Source: Rhabdornis inornatus (taxonomy: Eukaryota; Chordata; Aves; Passeriformes; Rhabdornithidae). From it: a stretch of DNA of 64,000 nucleotides. The stretch is taken from NCBI GenBank assembly GCA_013397075.1, contig VWZS01004373.1:372001-436000 (forward strand). The letters are read 5' to 3'. Below are positions 36,611 to 47,681 of this stretch, piece by piece. The position numbers and the translations under genes were made by a program. The notes beneath the pieces were generated by a model. The model saw only the letters and a program-made list of their open reading frames with translations. It was not told the DNA's origin and did not search any database. Positions within the stretch are counted from its first letter, which is position 1; every line of letters begins with the position of its first letter.

Positions 36611-39600
36611 TGAAGGCAATGGCAAAATGGTTTCCACTGTGGCCAGAAGAATCCATGTATATAGTGCACTGAGGTTGCAGAGGTCATTCAGGATCAGATC
36701 TCTATATAGAAATGACAGAGCTTTTTATAAACTTCAAAAGAAAGAATGAAGGTTTCCACAAAAGCGCAGAAGCCACTTCCACTGGAAACTAACAAAAGGT
36801 ATATTATATAGTTGTCATCTTAATGGGTTTACTATTTTGGACATGAGGATGAAAATTATGCAGTTCTTCCATTTTCCCTTTTTCTAGACTTGCATTGGTT
36901 ACACTGTGGTAACCAGTAGACCAGAGCCTTTTTTGTGTAAAGTGGTGAACATTCAAAGACCTACCACATGAAGTCCCAGTCCTGCAATCAGACACAGAGA
37001 GAGCTTCCCATGCATCCAGAGGCTCACTACCAGCCAACAGAAACATCAAAGATCACTTTCGAAGGTGTAAGCTCAGAAACTGAGACAGATTTACTTTGAT
37101 ATTTTCATCCCATTGAAATGCAGACATATTTTATATTTCTTTTTTTATTAATATCTTTAATTGTTAATACTGTAAATTATCTAAATTCCTAAAGGGTAAC
37201 ATAAGAGAAGTGATATGAAAATGCATTTTAATTCCTAATATAGAGAATTATAATTGTGTGATTCTGTGATTTTTTTTTTCCTTCCCTGATGTTTTCCAGA
37301 ATGTGCTGTAAAAATAAAAACTTACCACTGTCTCCTGGCGTGTGGTAACATGGTACTGGTTTTCTTTATTTTTCTTTTCCGGCCAATTCAAAGTCACTAT
37401 TTTGAAAAATCAAAGTCTTTTTATTTATCTTCCTCTGGATCACTTTGTCCAGAGTAAGTGTCCAATATCAACAAAGAAGAAACATAGTAACTTAGCTTGT
37501 CCTTTTGTTCCCTCTGTGAAAAACGGCCGTGCTATACATCTTTGCTCCCACTGCCTGCATGGCTGTCAGACATCAGCATTTTGGGAGTAACTTTTGTATT
37601 TATACAGACTAATTTATGTGTAACAGAGGATTCTTCTGGTAAAGCAAGTAGAGCTCCTGAAGAAACCAGCATCTCCTTTCCTATAGAAAGTTGGAAACAG
37701 GAGCTGGTGGAGACCTTTTTTATCAGAGTTAGCTTATAGGAAGCAATGTAAAACTTAATCCAGCTGCTTGTTTTTAGTGATATCTTCCTGCTGGCAAGGT
37801 GTGGAAAATCGTGTCATTTCAGAGCTAGGTCATTTCAAACAGTTAGAAAATACTCATATATTATGATAAATAACTTCAACAACTAAAAGTTACGCTATGA
37901 CCAATGAAGGAAAGAGGATGTGGTATAAATGTCCTATCTTGCCATACATGTTACAGAAAGATGTTACAGACCATGTGACCCCTCATAAGATGAGACATTT
38001 AATTTTTCTTCATCTCAAGTGCCTGAGAGGTCTAATCCTGGTCCTACTGGCTGTTCACATTACTGAGATACCCTCAGACCAGAATTCTGGGCAGGCTAGT
38101 GTGATGTGGTATGCATGCCCTTTCTCAGATATAGGTGCCTGCCCCAAAGAACTTCCAGTTTCAAAAGGTCTTAATTTGCTGTCATGGAGAGGACTTATAA
38201 TTCAAACACTTGATTAGGTCATTAGCAATTATACAGTAAGAGGTTTAGTAGTAATCGTAACACACAAATAAGCCTTTAGGCTTAAGTATATGTTGTTTGT
38301 ATTATACTGTAACTAGTTTACCATTATGTTTCCTTGTGACAGATTGTTTTCTTCCCTGTGGAAAACAGCCATTGCTAATATTTCCATTATGCTAATATTC
38401 TGAGGGCCAATTATTGATATTGACATCGCAACCTTTTCGAAAAAATGTACCATTCATGAGTCCATGCCATTCATTTTCCTAGAATGAGTTAATTTTTTTT
38501 TACCATTAGCATGCCAGTTACTTGAGTCTCCATAGACTACCCAGTTCCTGTGGATACTGCTGTCTGTCATTGCTGCTGAACACTGATTGCTATTCAAGAG
38601 TCTGTCATACCAGAGAATATTTTTGTAAAACCAAACTGGTTTGCTCCAGACACACAAGACCTAGGAATTCAGATGGCCAACCCCAGTCTCCAAGAGCTAA
38701 ACAAACCACACAGCTGAGCTCAGATATGGAAAACCCTGCAAACCAAACATCCAACTCAGTTTACACAGCAAGCCAAAAAGTCTCCCAGATACAGAGCCAG
38801 GACTGCCAGCTGAGAGTGGCGATTGCTAAACAGGAGAATATGCAGGCAGGACTTGCTTAAGTGAGCAAAAATTAGGCAAGAATATTTAAGCTGAAGCAGG
38901 GTTAACACAGCAGTGATGTAATCTGAATGACTGGCTCTGCAAAGGATTGCATATTGTCAAGACAGTGCTTTTTTTCCCTCAGTGATCATGGAGCAGGAGC
39001 TCTGCAGAAGGTGTGCAAAGAAGTTGGAGTGAGGGCAGCAAGAAGTCTCAGATGGAGACATCCCCAGGCATGTGGTAGTGTTCTCACAAGGAGCTTCTCT
39101 TGGTTGCAGCACTCACAGAGACCAGTTAAGTTTACCAGTGTCCTCTCCTGCCTAGCCTGAAGCTGAGCTCCAGGATCATCTCACAGTGTTTTCTGGTATT
39201 GATGGTCACCTGGGGCTGGAAATCCTGGGGAGCAAATGAAGAATGAGATGTGTGAATGGCTGCAGAGGGAGGAGGGGAGAGAGCTGCTTTAATCACTGCC
39301 TGTTACCTTGAAAAGCCTTTGAAGGGAATGGTTGCAAGGATTAAAAGCTAATGTGATTATTTTAGCAAATTACGTTTTTGAAAAGAATAACAGGAGTAAG
39401 TTTCAAGCAGAAATATCTATGAGACTGTGAAACAATTTCCAAACAAAAATGGTTCCCAAAACTTCCTTGTTAAGAGTTATTTTAAACTAATTTGGACAAG
39501 TAAACAGGGAGGAATTTATGCATAAAATAATGAAAGTATTTTTCTTCCTTATTAATAAAGCTACCTAGAAAACAAAACAACCCCAAATTTAAGTATGTAG

Positions 39601-42144
39601 GAGTAGAAGCATTCCAGTTTTAAGAACTTGTTTGTATCAGAGGTCAGTGTCTCTTTACATAAGGAGGATATGTGCAATATTTAGATTCCTATTCTTTCTG
39701 CAAATTCTGCAGACCAGCAATGAGACATTTTGCAAATTATAGTAATTTATTAAAAACTACTGTATGCATCATTCCTTGTGACCAGCACACAACTTTGCAC
39801 AAATAACTGTCACATAGCACAAAAAAATGTACTATCTTGTCAGATGTTTGAAGACTCTTGAGGAGCCTTTTTTTGACATATAGCATGTTTGCTCTACTTT
39901 TTTGACAAATTTGTTTTATAGCTTAAGAGAAAAGGCAGTAATAAAGTCCAAATTCCTTTAGAATTTTAAGAAGGACCAGAATATTAAGGTATGTATTTTA
40001 TAGCAATTTCAGCACTGCCCATTGTGTAATTTTAATTCCTAACACATCTTGGGGCTGCTCTGCATTTAAAATTATTTCTAATGTAACATAAAATTAACCG
40101 AATATAACTCAATTGAAACTAATCTAGTATAGATTTCCATTAGTACCTAGGAGCTACATGTTTTGGAATACACTCACCCAGCATATCAGCTTGGTTAGCA
40201 GGGAAGCACCTCTGAGCCCCTTTCACCGATGAAAAACTGAGATCCAGAGATACCACAAGTCACATCACCAAAATATGTGAGTCACATCTCCAAAAGCAGG
40301 TTATGCATTCAAAGAACAAACCTCAGAATTTTATGGGCTGTCAGCTCCTACTAAAATAATCAGAAATTAGACCTGGGAATATCTGAATACCATAGCCTTG
40401 TTAATTGGATGTCACTAATATTATCATTTACAAACCCAGAGGGAGAAGGAAACAGGTACCCCATTCCTGTAGTCAAACCACTGGGCCTTTCAGTAGCATT
40501 TATTTTCCAAATATGTTGCTAAAGGATAGTTTTTCATGTTAGAATGGCTTCCTATGTTTTGCAGTACCTTATGCCTCTAAATCATTTTAACAAAAAATAA
40601 AAATTCAGGCCCATATGTTTCTTCAGTGCCTCTGAGGTTAAGCTGTAGTTGAGCAGGAATTGGCAGGATTTCAGTCTTGGTCACAGGTACTTAAAACCTC
40701 CCTAAGTTCCATTTTAATCACATAAGCCCTTTTCTAGATCAAGACTTAATGTACAAATCCGTCTCAGAAATTTTATCCTAAGAGAGTGTCCTGGGGTCAT
40801 GTAGAAAGCCTATAAGAGAAGAAATTGAAATTAGGTAATATAAACAGATAATGTTCTCTAAATACTCTTCCCAAAAATTTGTTTTTTGTTGTAATAAGCT
40901 ATTGGTGATTTTTGCTGCTCTAAAATATATCAGAAAATCATTAGGAAGCTACTTATTTCCAGCGCAAATGAAAAATGCCGTTCAAAAAGGGGTAGATATT
41001 TACATCCAAAGGCTTTTTTGTTTCTGTAGGTGAGGCAGGAAAATGCATAATTCCTGATCATATAGGCCATATTTTCTTCGCATGAAAATCATGGTTGGAA
41101 GGTCAGAGGGCATCAGGAGTGGAATTAGGGTATCTCAGCATGAGATATCCAACTGTGGCAACTGCAAATGAAAGGGGAGGTGAGAGGACAATCTGGAGCT
41201 GACAGCAGTATTAAAATAGGTGACACACAGCACAGGGAGTGTAGAGCATCATAGCTCCAGATTAGGAGGCATGGCTGAACACAGGGAATGAGCAAAGTCA
41301 CTTGCCATAATTACAAAATACATAAAATGGTGTTTATGTCTCCTTTCAACTAAACTAATACAGCATTCTTAATGTGTATGTTATGAATACATTGATTATG
41401 TAGTCCTTCATTCACTGTGGAGAGTACAGAGATGGCACTTCATGATTTTGTGGGTAAGCAAGTTGAAAAGAAAACCCTGTGACTCTGCTGATGTAAATTG
41501 TTCTTACTTTAGTTAGACCAATGAAAGGTGGCAGTTACAATGCTTAAACATTTCTCTTTTCTTTCTGAATAATCTGTGTTTATGAAAATAGCCACACCAT
41601 CAGTGTGGCTAGTCATCCCATTTAACACCAGAAAATTAGAATCAGTTGATTGCAATGTTCTCTGCATAAAGCTGGTTAATCTTCTAGCTGAAATTGTTTC
41701 TAAAACTTATCCTTTGATGCTCTATGTTCAGTTAATGTGGGATACATTGTTACTGTATTTAGGCTTTGCCAAACCTTCATTAGGTTCAGATAAAAGCTGA
41801 TACCAAGAAATAAAATTATCTAAGTGCAAAAATAGAAGGAAAAATTGAGGTTGCAATGGTTTGGTTTAAATAGACAGGGGAAATAATTTATTTTCATACA
41901 CAACATTAAATAAAGCTTCTCAAAGTTACTTTTAAATGTAGCCTGTGGATTTTATACCTTTAATCTTTGTTAGTCACATCCTTTTCTTTCCAGTCCTGTG
42001 TATGAAGTCATAAACACTCTTTTATTAGAGAGGGGGAAAAAGTAAAAACTGTGCAGTTAAAGAGGTCTTTGCATGCTTGTTTACTCTCAGATCTCTAGAA
42101 AGCAGCTTTTAAAATAAAGCAGAAAAGATGGCTGTCTGACATGC

Positions 42145-42164
42145 AAGGAAGATTTATCTTCCTT
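42145..42164. promoter_or_regulatory. 20-bp palindrome with inverted ETS-like cores
   Basis: AAGGAAGAT and ATCTTCCTT form a perfect 9-bp inverted repeat around TT. Each arm has a GGAA core, so it could bind paired ETS-family factors. Binding is inference. Confidence 0.3.
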
Positions 42165-42288
42165 CAAATACATTTTAATGAATGTGAAGAGTTTTAAACT
42201 CCGTCTCTGACTGTACAGCTTGCTATTCCCTTTGATAGCAGTTTAATTTCTGTTAGCATGCAGACGCTGCTGAGACTCTGAGACTGCT

Positions 42289-42305
42289 AAAACAAACAAA
42301 CAAAA
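42289..42305. repeat. Short (AAAC)n microsatellite
   Basis: Head-to-tail AAAC units, about four copies. Confidence 0.85.
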
Positions 42306-43169
42306 TAAAAGCCTGATTTTATAAGAGAATCTGTTCCAGTATCTTAATTTTGCTTTTATGAGTTGCTTATTGCTTGAGATCACAGGTCAATAGACTCAGG
42401 GACCAAAGCAAAGGCACTGTGCTCCACGCTTCGCCTGCTATACTATTTGAAACTTCAAAAAGTTGCATGCTGAACACATCAAAGATTGGTTGGGGTTTTT
42501 AATACAGTAAAGGTATATAATAGAGCTTTTGTCTTTTCTCCCAGAAGTTAATAAGCATCCTGAACTTTTAACATAAAATCCTGACATTAATTCAATGGAG
42601 CAAATTGAGTAAATCCCATGTTTTGACATGAAACAGTCTCTTGTTCTCATCAGATGGAAGTGAATATCCCGGTATTTTAGGTCTAGGACTATGAAAATGT
42701 CAGAGCAGTTTATGCCTGTGGAAGGATATCCAGTGAAGAAATATCATCAGTAAAGAAAAACAGTGGATTCATTTTGTGATAATACATGGTTTTATCATCC
42801 CACCTCGCTTTCAGATGTCAGGTAGTTCATGCAATGTGCATTACAAGCAACGCACATTTGTACCTGCAACATCAGACAGGGCAGGTAGGAATGACAGAGT
42901 GCCCTGGTGCCCTGTCTCAGGTTTGGTGGTGGCACTTTATTATCCAGCTGACATGACATATTGCCACGATACAGCATGTACATGGTGTCACTGAGCAAAT
43001 GTGAAGAGTCTGTCCTGAGGGACTGAGGAAACGCCACAGCTCTGCATCTGCTGCTCCTCCGTTCCTCCTCCCAGTCACTGCAGGCTGGGGAGTTGAGAGC
43101 TTGAAAGGTGGCGAAACCTGGGGCTCATGTGGACAGGTTGCAGAGGAAAGGGGGCAGAGGAAATAATCA

Positions 43170-43198
43170 GAACTAGCAATGTAAGAACTAGCAATGTA
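43170..43198. repeat. 15-bp tandem duplication
   Basis: GAACTAGCAATGTA occurs at 43170-43183 and 43185-43198, separated by one A. Confidence 0.9.
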
Positions 43199-43314
43199 GG
43201 AGAGGTGCCTCTGCTTCAGCCTTGGCAAGACTTTTAGTTTGAGGGGGGAAAATTAACAAATTCTTCATGCCAAAGTTCACAGATACTCTGCACCCGACGT
43301 TCCCATCCTTCCTT

Positions 43315-43340
43315 GGCAGTGCTAGAGGGCAGTGCTAGAG
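43315..43340. repeat. 13-bp perfect tandem duplication
   Basis: GGCAGTGCTAGAG is repeated exactly head to tail (43315-43327 and 43328-43340), only 117 bp after the preceding duplication. Confidence 0.92.
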
Positions 43341-44068
43341 TTGCAAGAAACTCAGAATTGCTGACCTTTTATGTGCCATCTCATGAGCCATCCTTAACGA
43401 GCCAAAATGAGAGGGAAACTACTTTAGATACCAACTATGCTGTCAAAGCTTATTGCAAGGATTTGTGCATCTTCCTTTGAAGCAGCTGGTGCTGGTCATG
43501 CTGCAGAGCAAACCAGCTGATCCCATGTGGCCATCCTGCAATGACCAGCTACTGTACATATTGGGATTGCAAATGTTATACAACATGTGCCCATGTGCTA
43601 GAAATTTTCCACTTGTACATTCAAATATTCACGTCTCTGCTACTGTCAGGATTAAGTATGTCTGAAAGCAAACATTAGGAGAAACTGAACTGCAAATTTG
43701 GCAAGAAAAGCAGCTGCCAAAAGTGAGATTGTGTCCTTTTTCTCCCTGTAAACAGAAATGTAGTCCTCTGCAAATGCCTTGTCAACTCACCTCCCAGTTA
43801 CATCCCAAAAGCTCATTTGTGCTTCTCACCTTCATCAATTTTGAGCTTTAGCAGACTTCTCTTGCAGCAGGTAGAAATGTATTTTTATGATCCCAAGAAG
43901 AACTCTGTGGGACGCACCCAGACCTTCAGAGAGAATTTGACTGACATTGTTGGCGGATTTTAGAGAAATTTGTGCTTCATGACACTGCTACCACAAATAT
44001 TCACTGCTTCCTTGTGGCCTCTACATATAAATTTTCCTCTGAGCTATTTCATTAAAATAGCTATCAAA

Positions 44069-44078
44069 GGGGGGGGGG
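44069..44078. repeat. G homopolymer
   Basis: Ten consecutive G, followed within 25 bp by another G run and then A and C runs. The exact length is error-prone in assemblies. Confidence 0.85.
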
Positions 44079-45201
44079 TGTGGAATAAGGATGCAAAAGG
44101 GGGGAAAAAGAAGCAAAAAAACCCCCAAAATATGTGGTATAGTGATAAAAGACAAATGAAGCATGGGCTTGGGCAGTGAGATGGTTAGTTAGGAAAGAGT
44201 TAAAAAAATATATCTCTGAGGTTATTGTGAGCTCAAGAATGACTTCTTTCTGAAGGATGAAATTAAGTTGTGTTAGACCATCACTTTGATTTTACCGCTC
44301 TAACTAAGGAAGATGTATTATTATTTTCATAGTAGGGGTTGATCTACTGAATTACACATTGCTGATCCGTCACTCAAAATGACAACACAGACAAGGGATC
44401 TTCTTTGATCTCGAGACAGTTGAGGTTTCAGAGAGGAGTCCACCAGGAAGATAAAGTTAATTTTTCAGGCCTTGAGCCTCAGAACATCCCTGACTAAGAG
44501 AGGAGGATATTACAGAGTATATTTTTAAGTCATCAGTGAAGACCATTGATTTGCCTTCTAACAGATATTATGATAAGAATCTGGTAAAGCTTAGAAGCCA
44601 ATTGCCAACTGCATTATTACCACTACATCTCAGTTTAACTTAATTTACCAACAGTTTAAAAATAAAGCAGTTAATTCTTCGTATAGGCCAGGCTGGCCAG
44701 ATCTTCAGCTCATTTATACCAAGTTCTCTCCTTTAAGTTCACTATAGTTATTCTGCTTTGCAACATTTGAGGACAAAGTCCTCTAAGTACGCAATATTGG
44801 AGAAGATATTTGAAAGTATAGGGGATTATTCAAAATTAGAACTAAACAATTTTTTCACAAATATTTGGATGATAAAGAGTAAATGAGATTGTCTAGAAAT
44901 GAGGCAGCATATTTACCAAAGCAGGCTATATAAAACAGTTGACCAGTTTAGGCTTAGGTCTTCATTCAAAGCATCAGGACTCACTATGTAGTTTTCTGTT
45001 CTGGTGGCATTTGCAAGCAAATATTTATATGGGAGCCTCTTGCAGTGTGAATGTACTACTGACAGCATGTTAAAAAAAAAAAAAGAGAAACTACCTGAAT
45101 TCTTGACAGTTGGGTTTTTTCAGCTCAGTTTGCAGAATATTTTTAATTTCTGGCATCTTAACTCTCAATTAGATTGATTTTCATAATGTAAATAGCAAAC
45201 A

Positions 45202-45768
45202 ATGGAAGAAGAGTGCAGCTCCAGGTTTCCACACAGGATGTGTAAACCTGTTTGTTCCCTGACCATGGACATCTCTGTTAACCTACTAGGACAAATTAGT
45301 ATTTGTAAGTGTGTACAATCACTCAAATATTCATGTAAGTCTTTACAATTGCAATATGCAAAGAGGTTTTCCTTAGACCTGTACTCACCCATGGAGACCC
45401 CCAACCACAATCTGACTCCCAAATCTGAGCAGCTGGGACTAAGTCAACAAAAAAATCAGTGTTTCTATTCACCTCACGTAAATTACAGGACATCAGTGTT
45501 TGGAGAAAAGGGACATGTCCAAAACAAAAAGAGCAGCATCTGTAGCTGGTGCAATGGAGGTGTGGAAGAGGAAAGGGCAGTGAAGGTGTGTGCATTGTGC
45601 GTGGGGCTGTCACACCAGCCAGGCTTCTTAGCAGCATCTCTGCCCAGTCCACCTTTTCTCACAGCACTGGTGGTTGCTGAGAAGGAAAAGAGATTGTACC
45701 CAAAGGTCGCTTTTCAGAAACAAGGAAGAGAGGAAATGTGTGCAGAAAATCCATGCAAGAAAATCTGA
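45202..45768 (+). other. Cysteine-rich 188-codon open frame, coding status unknown
   Basis: This is the longest open frame outside the CpG island. It starts in a good Kozak context (A at -3, G at +4: AACAATGG). The predicted protein has 13 cysteines, including CKC and two CxxC pairs (CSWC near residue 114, CALC near residue 131), but no signal peptide, membrane segment or known domain is evident. By rough reckoning a frame this long is expected less than once by chance in a window of this size and composition, so it is mildly unusual but not proof of a gene. No promoter, splice site or homologue is recognised. It may be random sequence or part of a non-coding transcript. Confidence 0.12.
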
Positions 45769-47633
45769 AAAATATTAAAATGAGATTTAAAGGAAAAATA
45801 GTAGAATGATGATGCATATTTCTGTGCCCTTATTGTTTCCTGTCACACTTCTACCCCAAGAATAGAAGGGTATTATATATTGAACCAGAGTTACCAGCTT
45901 GTGTTTGAGCAAATTAACAAATATATTCTTTTAATTCCAACATATACTTTGTTAAGTACATGCTGGAATTAAGTATTTGCTGAAATTCAGTAAAAAAAGA
46001 GCCCAGAAGTAGCTTTTTCATGTCAACCATGCCTTGGCTATCCCAAAGTGTGGAGACCTTTCAAACAGACAGATGTTGAGTTCCTTAAGCTCCCACTCAT
46101 TTTCTGTTATATTTTTATATATTTTTAGTAACTCTTGTCTTGAAATGAGCATCACTCTGAGCCCTACACTTTGCAGTCCTGATCTCATATCTGGTCAGCT
46201 CAAACTTCTCCTGCCCAGCCCCCTGGTCCCTCAATGGACATAATTGTCCTCTCTGTCTTCTCTCCTCTGTTCTACTTCCAACAGCTGAACCCAAATCTTT
46301 ACTTGAATTCTCTCTCATGCCATTAAAAGTGATTTAAATATAGTGCAGATGCAGAAATTTCCATTCTTGGGGAGATTACCAAACAACACTCCTGCTGCTC
46401 TGAGCCAGCCAGAGGGTATGAGCACTTCCACATCTGTAGGGCTATGGACCACAGACCTTTTCCTTTTCATATTTCTGCAAAATAAAGAACCCTTCACACA
46501 CATTGGAGAAAACTCTTAATAAATGGAGGCAAAACCTGTTTTGTTTTTCTCTCAAAGGAGTTCAGTCTTGAATGTACTAAGACAACATTTCCATTTCATC
46601 TGAGTTTTAAGAGGGATAAAAGGCAGTATTTACAGCTTTTGCCGTGGGGCCAGTACAAGATGTGAAATAAATAAACAGTTTCTGGTGGGTGATGATGCCT
46701 GGATGGATTCAGTCCATGCATGGGGTCAAGCAACCAAAGGGCTTCTTTACCACTGCCCTGTTTTCTGGAAGCCAAAAGCCACCATCCAGGTGGGAGGTCA
46801 TGTCCCACAGTGAGCAAGGGCACACAGGCAGAGTGTGAGGACGAGGTGTAGCATCCCTGCAAAGGTGTCCTGGCTGTATGCCTTCCACAGCATCCCCTGC
46901 CAGCTCACTCACAGAGCAGCCCCGGCAGCAGACTCACAGGGGTTATTTAGGTGCATTTCTGTCTGGGGTAAAGATGTTATGGTGACAAAATAAACAAACT
47001 TTGCTTTGGTAATGATGTAAAGAGGAATTAGGAAAAAGCAGAACAAAATAGTAAATGTTGCTTTAGCAGAGGGACAAAATAGAGCGCAGAGCACTCCACC
47101 TTGCATGACAGGCATCCTTCATCATCCCAAAAAGTAAATAATCTCCCCTTTTTAGTTTCTTGTCCCACACTCGAAGTGAAGAAAGATATTTGTGCCTATT
47201 ATATTACATGACAGTGCACAACTCACCAATAAAATTGAGTCTAACTGGAAAATACTATTACTGGGATTTTCAAAACCACTCAGTTTTTGCCAATGGTGTT
47301 CCCTTTTGATGCCAAGGAGAACTGCAGTTGTAATGAGAAGGATTCCCCATTACTTCTGCAGAAGAATCATTAAACCAGAAGTGAATACACTGGCAGATCC
47401 CAGCTGCTGATACTCCATTCCCATTAATTCTTTATTTAGTAGGGAAAACACATAAATCCCTATGCTGAAACCACTTCATCATTTTTCCCTGATCATTTGG
47501 CTGATTTCTTTTGGAAGACTACCCAGATTTATGTTAGGGGTTAAGGGAGACTATTGTGTTCTTTGCATTCAAGCAGAGACAAGGCTTAGAGCCCATGAAA
47601 TTACTTCCATTACTACATTAAAGAAGGAAAAAT

Positions 47634-47681
47634 ATTGCAATAAATGGGATCTAAAACATTACAATAAATGGGATCTAAAAC
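47634..47681. repeat. 24-bp tandem duplication
   Basis: Units at 47634-47657 and 47658-47681 differ by a single G/A. Each contains AATAAATGGGATCTAAAAC. Confidence 0.92.

Larger units (their letters stand above)
36611..45200. other. Non-coding block with short duplications
   Basis: No gene is recognised. Contents I can name are a 20-bp palindrome at 42145, an AAAC microsatellite at 42289, two short tandem duplications near 43.2-43.3 kb and a G run at 44069. A weak TGTGATTCTGTGATT string at 37253-37267 recalls a CR1 tail, but no CR1 body lies beside it. Confidence 0.6.

Noticed and set aside
37246..37270. TGTGATTCTGTGATT resembling a plus-oriented CR1 tail
   Set aside because: No CR1 sequence is recognisable upstream, so it is more likely chance next to a T run.
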